Source: DASSFZ01 sp035292585
Lineage (GTDB): Bacteria > Chloroflexota > Anaerolineae > Fen-1058
Direction of reading: 5' to 3'
NCBI GenBank assembly: GCA_035292585.1
Contig: DATDPU010000020.1
Location: forward strand, 1 to 64,000
DNA: 64,000 nt
The position numbers and the translations under genes are program-made. Numbering within the stretch: position 1 is the first letter of the stretch; the number at the start of each line of letters is the position of its first letter. Positions 42,976 through 51,695 of this stretch are shown here, one piece after another. A model generated the notes under the pieces. The model was given only the letters and a program-made list of their open reading frames with translations. It was not told where the DNA came from and made no database searches.

Positions 42976-42996
42976 ATCAACCTGGAAACCGCTCTA
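42922..42996. repeat. TAGAGCG palindromic element, copy B (inverted)
   Basis: A perfect 17-bp inner dyad (42922-42938 and 42957-42973) is built on ACGGAATACGCACTACG. The right end is the exact 28-bp inverse of the start of copy A. It encodes the last 17 or so residues and the stop of the second hydrolase. Confidence 0.88.
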
Positions 42997-43011
42997 AAAC
43001 GATCGCCGACG

Positions 43012-43045
43012 AAGGCCGTCGAACACAGAGACGGCCTTTTGTTTT
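43012..43045 (+). terminator. Intrinsic terminator after the hydrolase pair
   Basis: A perfect 9-bp stem AAGGCCGTC/GACGGCCTT with a 9-nt loop is followed by TTGTTTT. It separates the hydrolase pair, and probably the PKS operon before it, from the asparagine-synthetase-like genes. Confidence 0.85.
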
Positions 43046-43114
43046 GGCTGGTTCAGCCGCAGCGCCAGTTGGCTCTTTCTACTCTCTTCTAACTTGAATC
43101 ACCCACTTATCTAA

Positions 43115-43141
43115 CCAGTGCATGTTAGTGTAACACACTGG
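43115..43141 (+). promoter_or_regulatory. Nested dyad before the first asparagine-synthetase-like gene
   Basis: CCAGTG/CACTGG encloses TGTTA-GTG-TAACA, a nested inverted repeat ending at the GGAGGAG ribosome-binding site. It could be an operator or a hairpin that hides the RBS. No convincing -10/-35 pair is visible between the terminator and this site. Confidence 0.45.
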
Positions 43142-43158
43142 AGGAGTGAGACCATCTC

Positions 43159-45012
43159 ATGAGTGGCGTGTTCGGCATTGCAGACCCCCGACGGCGCATC
43201 GCGGCCCGTCCATTAGCTGATCAAATTGCCGTCAGCCTATCTCACCGGGACTGGTACGTGGCTGAACACACTGTGGCCGAAGAGCACAACGTCGCTCTTG
43301 GCCGCATCGGCATCGGTATTTTCAATGCCACTCCGCAACCCGTGTGGAACGCGGCCCACACCATAGCGCTGGTCATGGCCGGGGAGATATACAATCGAGA
43401 CGCCTTAAGACAACAGCGCGGCCAGTCTTCGGATGAGCAATTGGCGCTCGATGTGTATGAAGAAGTAGGAGAGGATTTCGCCCGGCGCTTGAACGGAGCA
43501 TTCATCGTTGCCATTTGGGACACGCGGCGTCAGCAGATCGTGATCGCCAACGACCGCTTTGGCCTGTATCCGCTGTTCTATGCCTGCCGTGCCGGGAGCC
43601 TCATTTTCGCGCCGGAGATGAAAGGCGTCCTGTGTGACACGACTCTACCGCGCGAGTTGGATCTGACGGCGATGGCGCAGTATATGCGCTTTCAGCACCT
43701 CTTGGGCGAACGGACCTTCTTTCAGGACATCCAGCTCCTGCCGACTGCCTCCACGCTTGTCTTCGACCTATCGACCGCTGAACATCGGATCACGACCTAC
43801 TGGACATTCGGCGATATTCCGTATCGACCCCAGATCGAATTTGACGAAGCCGTGATCGAAGCGGGCCGGCTCTTACGCTGCGCCGTCAAGCGTTTATCGG
43901 GCGATCGCCACCGCCCCGGCGTCTACCTGAGCGGCGGCCTTGATTCGCGCACCATCCTGGGCATGGTCGAAAAACGGCCCGTCATCTCGCTCACGTATGG
44001 CACACGCCACTGCCGCGACGTGTATTACGCAGGCCGCATCGCGCGCGCGGTAAACAGTGAACACCATTGGGTTGATTTGCCCAACGGGGAGTGGGTCAAA
44101 GAATACGCCGACTTTCATCTCGAACTGACCGAAGGCTTCCATAGTTGGATCCACGCCCACGGTATCAGCACCCTGCCCCTGGCCCGCCAGGTAATGGAGG
44201 TGAATTTGACCGGCTGGGACGGCGGCACGGTGATGGGGCACCTGGATAGCATCGAGCCGCTTCAGATGCACGCGGTAGACGATCTGGCGCTGCTCACGCG
44301 CCTGTTCTACCTGTTCAATCGGAAATACACCTGGCCGTCGATGACGGAGGCCGACGAGAAACTCCTGTATTGCGAGCCGATCGGGGCGAGCGTGCGCGAC
44401 CTGGCTTTTGATTCGTTCCGCGCCGAGTTGCAGCCTTTCTTAGACTACCGGCGCGACGTGCGCGGAGAATATTTCTACATCAACAATCACTGTCGCCGGC
44501 TGACGCACAATTTGATCACGTTCACTCGCTCGCACGTTGAAGTGCGTTTCCCTTTCTTCGACTACGACCTGTTCGACTTCTTATACTCGCTTCCAGCGCC
44601 GGTGCGCGGCCATCGCGCCTTGTATCGCGCGCTCGTCTATCGTGAAACCCGGCCGTTGGCTCACATTCCGTATGACCACGATGAACTCCTGCCGGCGCCC
44701 TACGGACTGGCCCCCAAGACATACGCGCTCAGCGTGAAGCTCAAGCGGCGTTTCAATCGCCACATCCGGCCTATTTTTCATGCGCGCCCAACGTTGTACG
44801 CCGATTACGAGGCGTATTTGCGCGGCGAGCTGCACGAGTGGGCCGAGGGCATCTTGTTCGATCGCCGGACGACGCAACGCGGTCTCTTCAACAGCGCTTT
44901 CGTGCGCGCTTTGCTGGAACACCACGTCTCCGGCCTGGAAGAGTGGACCGTCGGCAAGATTGCGCCGATCATGACCTACGAGTTAATGCTGAGACGATTC
45001 TACGGAGAATAG
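43159..45012 (+). CDS. Asparagine-synthetase-like protein lacking the glutaminase Cys
   Basis: A 617-aa homologue of glutamine-dependent asparagine synthetases. The N-terminal Ntn-hydrolase half is recognisable (LNGAFIVAIWD, NDRFGLYPLFY), and the C-terminal ATP-pyrophosphatase half has the nucleotide loop SGGLDSR at 258-264. The protein begins Met-Ser-Gly-Val where active enzymes have Met-Cys-Gly-Ile, so the catalytic cysteine is Ser2 and glutaminase activity is not expected. Ammonia-independent amide-forming relatives such as beta-lactam synthetase and lasso-peptide cyclase share this loss. The protein may therefore adenylate a carboxylate and join it to an amine already present; the substrate is unknown. 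GGAGGAG precedes the ATG, directly behind a nested dyad. The next gene is a close paralogue of equal length. Confidence 0.85.
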   Translation: MSGVFGIADPRRRIAARPLADQIAVSLSHRDWYVAEHTVAEEHNVALGRIGIGIFNATPQPVWNAAHTIALVMAGEIYNRDALRQQRGQSSDEQLALDVYEEVGEDFARRLNGAFIVAIWDTRRQQIVIANDRFGLYPLFYACRAGSLIFAPEMKGVLCDTTLPRELDLTAMAQYMRFQHLLGERTFFQDIQLLPTASTLVFDLSTAEHRITTYWTFGDIPYRPQIEFDEAVIEAGRLLRCAVKRLSGDRHRPGVYLSGGLDSRTILGMVEKRPVISLTYGTRHCRDVYYAGRIARAVNSEHHWVDLPNGEWVKEYADFHLELTEGFHSWIHAHGISTLPLARQVMEVNLTGWDGGTVMGHLDSIEPLQMHAVDDLALLTRLFYLFNRKYTWPSMTEADEKLLYCEPIGASVRDLAFDSFRAELQPFLDYRRDVRGEYFYINNHCRRLTHNLITFTRSHVEVRFPFFDYDLFDFLYSLPAPVRGHRALYRALVYRETRPLAHIPYDHDELLPAPYGLAPKTYALSVKLKRRFNRHIRPIFHARPTLYADYEAYLRGELHEWAEGILFDRRTTQRGLFNSAFVRALLEHHVSGLEEWTVGKIAPIMTYELMLRRFYGE

Positions 45013-45021
45013 GCGAGTTCG

Positions 45022-46875
45022 ATGAGCGGCGTTTTCGGAGTGATTGCCCCACACGCTCCGCGCGAGGTCACCACCCTGGCGAATCAAATCGGCGCGGCCC
45101 TGTCGCATCGCGAATGGTACGTGACCGATGTACACGCCGACGAGACGCGCGGCCTGGCGCTCGGCCGAGTGGGCATCGGCCTGTTCAACGCGCGCCCGCA
45201 GCCGGTGTGGAATGCGGATCACAGCATGGCTTTGGTCATGGCCGGCGAGCTGTACGATGTTGACGCCGCGACTGAAAAGAACGAGATCGTCAAGTCGCCC
45301 GAAACGGTTGCGCTCGCCGGGTACCAACAACTTGGCGAGCAGTTTGTCAATCGACTCAACGGCGCGTTCATCATTGCCATTTGGGACGCGGCGCGCAACC
45401 AGATCTTGATCGCCAACGATCGATTCGGATTCTATCCGCTGTACTATGCCTGCCGAGGCGGGCGCTTGATCTTCGCACCGGAAGTCAAAGGCATCTTGAC
45501 CGATGAGAGTGTGCCGCACACGTTAGACCTGGCTGCCCTGGCCCAATACATGCGTTTTCAGCGCCTGTTAGGCGAACGAACCTTCTTTGAGGAGATTCGT
45601 TTGCTGCCCCCGGCCAGCGTCCTGCGCTACGATTGTCTCGATTCCACCTGCAGCCTCAAGACCTACTGGACATTCGACGACATTGCTTATCGGCCCAACG
45701 TGACAGCGGCAGAGGCTGCCGAGGAAGCCGGCCGCCTGCTGCGGCGCGCAGTGCGGCGCTTAGCCGGTGATGCCTATCGCCCCGGCGTGTACCTGAGCGG
45801 CGGTCTGGACTCACGCACGATACTCGGACTCATCGAGCGCCGGCCGGTCGTCACCTTGACCTATGGCATGCGTCACTGCCGCGATACGCACTACGCACAA
45901 CGCATCGCGCAGGCCGTCGGCAGCCAGCACCAGTGGTTCGATTTGCCCGACGGCCGGTGGGTCAGAGAGCATGCCGATTTTCACCTCGAACTCACCGAGG
46001 GCTTTCATAGCTGGCTGCATGGTCATGGCATCAGCACGCTCGCTACGGCCCGCCAATTGATCGATGTCCAACTGTCGGGATGGGATGGCGGCACCGTGAT
46101 GGGGCATCCCGCCTCCATCGAGCCGCTGCTCGTCTCGCCGGCCAATGACGCGGCGTTATTGACGCGTATCTATTACCTGTTCAGCCAGGAGTTCACCTGG
46201 CCGTCTATCGATGAGGCCGAAGAACGTTTGTTATACACCGAGCCGATGTGGCCGCGCGTTCGCGGGCTGGCGTTTGAGTCGTTTCGGGCCGAGCTGGCGC
46301 GCTGTCTCGATTATCGACCTGACGTGCGCGCGGAATACTTCTTCATCCGCAACCACTGTGGGCGATTGACCCATAACATGATCACCATGTACCGGTCGCA
46401 CATGGAAGTCCGGTTTCCCTTTTTTGATTACGACCTGTTCGACTTCCTGTATTCGCTGCCGGCGCAGTTGCGCGCCGACCGCAATTTGTATCGGGCGGTG
46501 ATTCAGCGCGAGACGCCTCGGCTGGCGTTGATTCCGTACGATCATGACGAGTTCCTACCCACCACCCATCGGTTCATCCGTGGCGCGCATGAAGCGGCCA
46601 CCCGGCTCAGGCATCGCTTCGAAAAACGTTACCCAACGCTCGTTCATGCGCGCCATACGTTGTACGCCGATTACGAAAACTATCTTCGGCATGAACTGCG
46701 CGATTGGGCGGAAGGTATTTTGTACGACCGGCGCACGGCCGAGCGCGGCATCTTCCAGCCGAGTTTTTTACGGACGCTGATGCAGCGGCATTTGTCGGGA
46801 TTGGAAGAATGGACGGTCGGCAAGATTGCTCCGCTCATGACGTATGAGATGATGCTGCGGCGCTTCTACGATTGA
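45022..46875 (+). CDS. Second asparagine-synthetase-like protein, tandem paralogue
   Basis: A 617-aa protein, the same length as its neighbour and clearly similar along the whole chain. Shared stretches include ALGRxGIGxFNA, YMRFQxLLGERTFF and HADFHLELTEGFHSW with one change. It again starts Met-Ser-Gly-Val, so the glutaminase cysteine is missing. The ATP loop SGGLDSR begins at Ser259. The 9-bp spacing and similarity point to tandem duplication followed by divergence. The paired loss of Cys2 suggests it predates the duplication. Two such paralogues could form a heteromer or act on different sites of one substrate; nothing in the sequence decides this. Confidence 0.85.
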   Translation: MSGVFGVIAPHAPREVTTLANQIGAALSHREWYVTDVHADETRGLALGRVGIGLFNARPQPVWNADHSMALVMAGELYDVDAATEKNEIVKSPETVALAGYQQLGEQFVNRLNGAFIIAIWDAARNQILIANDRFGFYPLYYACRGGRLIFAPEVKGILTDESVPHTLDLAALAQYMRFQRLLGERTFFEEIRLLPPASVLRYDCLDSTCSLKTYWTFDDIAYRPNVTAAEAAEEAGRLLRRAVRRLAGDAYRPGVYLSGGLDSRTILGLIERRPVVTLTYGMRHCRDTHYAQRIAQAVGSQHQWFDLPDGRWVREHADFHLELTEGFHSWLHGHGISTLATARQLIDVQLSGWDGGTVMGHPASIEPLLVSPANDAALLTRIYYLFSQEFTWPSIDEAEERLLYTEPMWPRVRGLAFESFRAELARCLDYRPDVRAEYFFIRNHCGRLTHNMITMYRSHMEVRFPFFDYDLFDFLYSLPAQLRADRNLYRAVIQRETPRLALIPYDHDEFLPTTHRFIRGAHEAATRLRHRFEKRYPTLVHARHTLYADYENYLRHELRDWAEGILYDRRTAERGIFQPSFLRTLMQRHLSGLEEWTVGKIAPLMTYEMMLRRFYD

Positions 46876-46901
46876 GTTCTAGCACATTCCAGGATCGGAA
46901 C

Positions 46902-48821
46902 ATGAACAGGCATCTGGACTTACTCTTGGGCAACCAATCGCCAATCGGGGCCGTCAACTCCGCCAGCCGATTCGTCGTATTCGGCTGGGTGCGGCAGCCG
47001 TGGCTGCTGCCGGCCGGCCTGGCTGATTGGGCGCGCCAGCTGGGGTTTGCCTATTTCAGTTGGGAGTATGGACAGCGCGGCACACTCTTCCTGCTCAACT
47101 CCCATCCCGACCTGGCCCAGGCCGAAGAAGCCCTCATTGTCAAACAAGGCTTTGCGCGCACCGAATCATTCGAGCCACTGTCGGCGCATGAACTAGGCTC
47201 AAGCGGCCGCGCCGGGCCGTACGGTATCAAGTATCAGGCCATACACGGCAATCCGCTCATCGTCAGCGTCAGCCGGCGCGAACCGGCCTTCTGCGTCTAC
47301 CAGAGCCTGCCCTCCATATCGCAAATCTACTACACGCGCAACCACGATCGGATCATTTGCTCGGATACGTTGCGCCACTTAGTTCCTCTGGCCGGCAAAC
47401 TGGAGCTGAATCCCGACGCGGCGCCGCACCATTGGCTGTATCGGACGATTCCCGGCGAAATGACCTACTATGCCGGCATCCACAAATTGCGGTGTGGGCA
47501 AATGGCGCTGTTCCATGACGAGCAGTGGCAGCTGCGCCAGGCTGAGACGATTGACGACCTGATTCCAGAGCGCCGGATTCGAACAGTCACACCGCAGGTG
47601 GTTGACGCATTCGGCCATCAAGCCGAACGGCTGGTTAACGCCTATGTTGCCGCCATCAAAAATCGACGGCAGAACCTCGCCATTTTGCTCTCCGGCGGTG
47701 TGGACTCCTCATTGATGGCGAGCTGGGTCAAGACCAGCCTCCACCCGTCAGAACCGCTGCGCACCGTCAGTTATCGCGTTCACGTGCCCAGCTTTGCCGA
47801 GGAAGTTCGCTATGCTCAACATGCCATCGATCGGCTGAACTCTGAGCACCGGTTCTTCGACCTGCGGCCGGAGGATTACCCTGCTCTATTGGAGCAGTCG
47901 ATTGATGTTGTCGCGCAACCGATCGATAACGAGGAAGACCCGTGCTTCTTGATGTTGGCCCAAGCGCTTCACGGTGCCAACATAGACTACCTGTTGTCTG
48001 GATCGGATCCCGATTGCCTGCTAGGGCGGCCCAACGCCAAACGCCTGCTGCAAATCGAAACTCTCCAGCACGCGCCGGGAGCGCGACTCGCGTTAGCAGC
48101 GATGGAGCGATTGCTGCGGCGCAGACTGCCCAACAAGTCCCACGGGATGCGCGATGCCGCCCGACTTCTCAAGCACATCCACGATCCGCTATCGCCTTAC
48201 CATCCACTCAACCTCCGAGGCATGACCTCCGACCTTGCCGTTGTCCTGAACAGCTTCGGCCCGGACGCCATCCAACGTGTCATGGCCTACCGGCTGGAGG
48301 TGTTCGAGACTTATACCCACAGCGACAGCGTGACGGAGCGCGTGCACCTCAACGGTTTGACCCACGATGTTCACGACGAGGAATCAGCCGTGCTTCAGTT
48401 CTTCCGCGCCTACGGCTTGGAGATGGTGACGCCCTATTTGGACCGTGATTTCATCCGGGCCACGCTCGCCTTCGAGCCGCGAATCCGCTATGTTCAGGGC
48501 GGCCAGGCAAAATGGCTGCCGAAACGGCTGCTGGCTGATCGCCTGCACTTAGAAACGACACACCGGCCCAAGCTATCGGGTGGGTTCGATAATGAGTTGT
48601 TTGAGTGGATGAGACACGGCGTTCTGCGGGACCTGGTGCGCAGCATCGCGCGGCCCGCCGTTCTGAGCGCCGCCGATTTTCAACAGCTATGCGACCACCC
48701 GAATTGGCTGACATGGAATCTCTTGACGCTGGACCTATTCCAGAAGCGGGTTGGGGCCGCGTCACGCGCCCTCGACGCGCCAACGCCGCTGCGCTTATCA
48801 TCCACAGTGACAGAAGCGTGA
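46902..48821 (+). CDS. Third, divergent asparagine-synthase-related protein
   Basis: A 639-aa protein with the ATP-pyrophosphatase loop SGGVDSS at 264-270 and a following AsnB-like C-terminal half. Its N-terminal 240 residues are divergent and carry no start-proximal Cys, so glutaminase activity is again not expected. It is much less similar to the two preceding paralogues than they are to each other. Start: a TTG at 46872 overlaps the previous stop, but ATG 46902 has AGGA 7 nt upstream, which I prefer. It is probably co-transcribed with both neighbours and, 58 bp later, the flippase. A carboxamide or amide-ligase role in surface polysaccharide or metabolite tailoring is inference. Confidence 0.8.
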   Translation: MNRHLDLLLGNQSPIGAVNSASRFVVFGWVRQPWLLPAGLADWARQLGFAYFSWEYGQRGTLFLLNSHPDLAQAEEALIVKQGFARTESFEPLSAHELGSSGRAGPYGIKYQAIHGNPLIVSVSRREPAFCVYQSLPSISQIYYTRNHDRIICSDTLRHLVPLAGKLELNPDAAPHHWLYRTIPGEMTYYAGIHKLRCGQMALFHDEQWQLRQAETIDDLIPERRIRTVTPQVVDAFGHQAERLVNAYVAAIKNRRQNLAILLSGGVDSSLMASWVKTSLHPSEPLRTVSYRVHVPSFAEEVRYAQHAIDRLNSEHRFFDLRPEDYPALLEQSIDVVAQPIDNEEDPCFLMLAQALHGANIDYLLSGSDPDCLLGRPNAKRLLQIETLQHAPGARLALAAMERLLRRRLPNKSHGMRDAARLLKHIHDPLSPYHPLNLRGMTSDLAVVLNSFGPDAIQRVMAYRLEVFETYTHSDSVTERVHLNGLTHDVHDEESAVLQFFRAYGLEMVTPYLDRDFIRATLAFEPRIRYVQGGQAKWLPKRLLADRLHLETTHRPKLSGGFDNELFEWMRHGVLRDLVRSIARPAVLSAADFQQLCDHPNWLTWNLLTLDLFQKRVGAASRALDAPTPLRLSSTVTEA

Positions 48822-48879
48822 GAAGAGTGGCGGTTCCAGATCACCGCCTGGACAAAACGATTGAGCGAAAGGTCCATTC

Positions 48880-50376
48880 ATGACCGAGAATATCCCTGAG
48901 AGTCAACCCGGCCAAGGACTTGGCCGCATCATCGCCCGAAATACGGCGTTCATTACGCTGGGCGAACTTGCGCTGAAGGCGCTTAACGTCCTGTTTACGA
49001 TTTACGTCGTGCGCCGGCTGGGCGACAGCCAGTTCGGGCAATATTCGATCGTGCTCGCCTTCCCCGGCCTGTTCCAAATCTTCGCCGAGTTCGGCATGAC
49101 CCAGTACGTCATGCGCGAGATTGCCCGCGATCGCAGCAAAACACAGTTGTATTTCTGGAATTTGGTGGTGCTGCGCCTGGCGCTGGCCATCGTCGCCATC
49201 GTGGGTATTACCGTAAGCGCCGTCATCACCGGCTATCCTGAGATATTGGTGCTGGGCATCGCTCTACACACCTGTACGTTCTTGTTGGCGGCTTTCGCCG
49301 TTCCGCTCGAAACGGTGCTGGCGGCCAACGAGCGCCTGGATTATGTGGCGACCGCCGCCGTCGTCGGTCGCCTGGCTTTCATCCTGTCTTGCACGGTGTT
49401 CCTGATTGCCGGCAAAGATTTCCTGTGGGTCGTGCTCGCCGGCCTGCTGACCATGCCGATACAGATCGGGTTTTCCCTGTGGGCGATCAAGCGCCACAAA
49501 TTGGCGCCCGATCGCTTTCAGATCAATCTGCGCCTGTGGCCGCATCTGATTCGGTCCGGCCTGCCCTTCGGCATTATTATGCTCGCCTTGACCATCGCCT
49601 ACAGCATCGACACGGTGATGCTGTCGATGTTCGAGCCGCCGGAGGTGGTGGGCTGGTATAACGCCGCCTACAACTTGATCCGAACGCTCATGCTGGTGTA
49701 CACCGCCTTCAGCATAGCGGTTCTGCCTTCCCTGTCGCGCGTGTACGTCAGCGAGCGGACCCAAGTCGAGCGCTGGTATCATCGCTCGGTCAAGTTCAGC
49801 CTGCTCCAGGGACTGCCGATGGCCGTCGGCGGGATGTTGGTCGCCTACCCGCTGATGCGATTCCTCTACACCGACGAGTTCCTGCCCTCCGGGCTGGCGC
49901 TACAGATCCTCATCTGGGATTTGCCGTTGGTCATGTACAATAGCTTCTGCGGCAACATGACGACGGTCATCGGCGCAGAGCGCAATGCCGCGCGCATCTA
50001 CTCGATTAACGCCGCCGCCAATGTGATTCTGAATCTGTACGCGATTCCGCGCTTCGGATTGGTGGGCGCGGCGCTAGTCACGGTGGTCACCGACTTGATC
50101 GGCGCGCTGCAATTCCATCTCTTGCTCCGCGACAAGCTGCACCTGCCGAACATGACCTCCGTCTTAGTCCGCACGGCGCTGGCTGCCGCCGGCATGGGAG
50201 CCATCGTCTGGCTGGCCGGCAACTCGAATTTATTCGTCTTGATTGGTTTGGGCGCACTCGTCTACGGCGGGCTGGTCTTGCTGCTGCGCCTGATTGACGA
50301 ATCGGAATGGAACATGTTGCGCTGGCTGGGTCGCCGCCTGATCGGCAAAGTGCTGCCAGCTAAAAAGGCCGTGTAG
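48880..50376 (+). CDS. Polysaccharide flippase (MOP superfamily, Wzx-like)
   Basis: A 498-aa membrane protein with about 12-14 hydrophobic helices and the MOP/RfbX-type opening (ARNTAFITLGELALKALNVL, then VRRLGDSQFGQYS). Such proteins move undecaprenyl-linked oligosaccharides across the inner membrane. GAAAGG lies 9 nt before the ATG. It heads a run of glycosyltransferases and an O-antigen-ligase-like gene, which supports a Wzx role. The exact glycan is not predictable. Confidence 0.88.
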   Translation: MTENIPESQPGQGLGRIIARNTAFITLGELALKALNVLFTIYVVRRLGDSQFGQYSIVLAFPGLFQIFAEFGMTQYVMREIARDRSKTQLYFWNLVVLRLALAIVAIVGITVSAVITGYPEILVLGIALHTCTFLLAAFAVPLETVLAANERLDYVATAAVVGRLAFILSCTVFLIAGKDFLWVVLAGLLTMPIQIGFSLWAIKRHKLAPDRFQINLRLWPHLIRSGLPFGIIMLALTIAYSIDTVMLSMFEPPEVVGWYNAAYNLIRTLMLVYTAFSIAVLPSLSRVYVSERTQVERWYHRSVKFSLLQGLPMAVGGMLVAYPLMRFLYTDEFLPSGLALQILIWDLPLVMYNSFCGNMTTVIGAERNAARIYSINAAANVILNLYAIPRFGLVGAALVTVVTDLIGALQFHLLLRDKLHLPNMTSVLVRTALAAAGMGAIVWLAGNSNLFVLIGLGALVYGGLVLLLRLIDESEWNMLRWLGRRLIGKVLPAKKAV

Positions 50377-50405
50377 GGGTTTGTTCAACACTGCGAGCCG
50401 CACAC

Positions 50406-51629
50406 ATGCGCATCGGCATCGACGTTCGCTACTTATCACATGGTTTGGTCGGAGGCGTCCACACTTACGTGGCCCACTTTGTCCCAGCCCTGATCGATCT
50501 CGCCCGCGACCATCATATCTATCTCTATGCTGATACCAAGCGGCCTTTTGAATTGGCCGATCTGCCTGCGCACGTGACCGTGCGTTATCTCACGTGGAAG
50601 CAGCCAGTCTCAAGTGTCTATCATGACTTTTTCATGCGGCGGCAGATGGCGCGCGACGGCGTGGAGATTGCCCATTTCCCGGCCAATTACGGCTTCGGGC
50701 CGCGCGGCGCGCGCACGATCGTCACCTTGCACGATGCGCTCACCATCATGCCGCTGCGCTCGACCCTGCACAGCTCAGGCACACCGATGACGCTCCGCCG
50801 CCGCGCGATGATTGTGTACCTGTACCTGTGTTCTCAGATAGCTTTGCGCCAGGCCAGCCTGGTCGTCACCGTATCGCAACATGCCCGGCGCGAGATTGCG
50901 CGCTATAGTCGTTTTGATCCCAATCGCATCGTGTCTGTGCCGCACGCGCCGACGCCCGATCTGCAACGTGTCGAGGATTCCACCCGGCTGGCCGAGGTGC
51001 GCCGCCGTCACCATCTCGACAAGCCGTTCGTGCTGGCCGATGCGTTGAAGAATCCAGGTGTGCTCGTGCGCGCCTGGCCCAGCTTGCCCGAGACCTTGCG
51101 CCAACGATACGAGATCGTGTTCTTCTCGCGCCGCCCCGATCCGTTGCCGATCGTGCAGACAGCGGTAGCTGCCGGCCATGCGCGCCTGTTGATCAACCCG
51201 CCGCGTGAAGACCTCATCGCGCTGTACAGCCTGGCCGAAATCTTCGTGTTTCCCTCGTGGATCGAAGGTTTCGGCATCCCGCTGCTGGAGGCGATGACGT
51301 GCGGCGCGCCGGTGATTGCTTCCAACCGCAGCGCCATCCCGGAAGTCGTCGGCGATGCCGGGTTGATCATCGATGCCGAAGATGACGTTGCGCTCGCCCA
51401 GCACCTGACGCGATTGTTGAGTATGCCGGCCGAAGCGCAAGCGTGGCGCGAGCGCGGCTTCCGCCGGGCCGCCCAGTTCTCGTGGCGGCACACGGCCCAA
51501 CGCATTCTCGATACGTACTCGCTCGCTTTGAACGCGAACGGCTCTATCGAATCGAAAGGGAATAGGACGCAGACACCTGCACCCACCTGCGATGTTTGCA
51601 GGCGCGGTGTGAACGTGGATGAACATTGA
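50406..51629 (+). CDS. GT4-type glycosyltransferase
   Basis: A 407-aa GT-B glycosyltransferase. The N-terminus MRIGIDVRYLSHGLVGGVHT has the Gly-rich acceptor-side loop. The donor site EGFGIPLLEAMTCGAPVIAS carries the E-x7-E pattern of GT4 enzymes. VTLHDALTI and VVTVSQHARREI are typical of the family. The last 25 or so residues come from an interspersed repeat (from about 51555) and are Cys/Arg-rich, unlike the rest. The acceptor and sugar are unknown. Confidence 0.88.
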   Translation: MRIGIDVRYLSHGLVGGVHTYVAHFVPALIDLARDHHIYLYADTKRPFELADLPAHVTVRYLTWKQPVSSVYHDFFMRRQMARDGVEIAHFPANYGFGPRGARTIVTLHDALTIMPLRSTLHSSGTPMTLRRRAMIVYLYLCSQIALRQASLVVTVSQHARREIARYSRFDPNRIVSVPHAPTPDLQRVEDSTRLAEVRRRHHLDKPFVLADALKNPGVLVRAWPSLPETLRQRYEIVFFSRRPDPLPIVQTAVAAGHARLLINPPREDLIALYSLAEIFVFPSWIEGFGIPLLEAMTCGAPVIASNRSAIPEVVGDAGLIIDAEDDVALAQHLTRLLSMPAEAQAWRERGFRRAAQFSWRHTAQRILDTYSLALNANGSIESKGNRTQTPAPTCDVCRRGVNVDEH

Positions 51630-51650
51630 TTTGCCTGCTTTTTCTGCGTG
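51555..51650. repeat. Composite repeat at the 3' end of a GT4 gene
   Basis: This contains the nested element 51574-51614 (CACCTGCACCCACCTGCG to GGTGTGAACG), which recurs at 53181-53221. It encodes the last 25 or so residues and the stop of the glycosyltransferase. Confidence 0.78.
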
Positions 51651-51695
51651 ATCCGTGTTCGTCCGTGCCCCATTTCCTGCCAAAGACTTAGAACA

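Noticed and set aside
41058..42996. Insertion sequence around the hydrolase genes
   Set aside because: No transposase or recombinase is encoded between or beside the inverted repeats, and no target-site duplication was seen; recorded as repeats and a hypothesis only.
46872..46901. TTG start for the third asparagine-synthase-related gene
   Set aside because: ATG 46902 has a well-placed AGGA; the extra ten residues show no similarity to its paralogues' N-termini.
43159..48821. Lasso-peptide cluster built on the asparagine-synthetase-like genes
   Set aside because: No leader-peptide precursor, no RRE/PqqD-like protein and no transglutaminase-type leader peptidase are visible nearby, so only the ATP-dependent amide-ligase character is kept.
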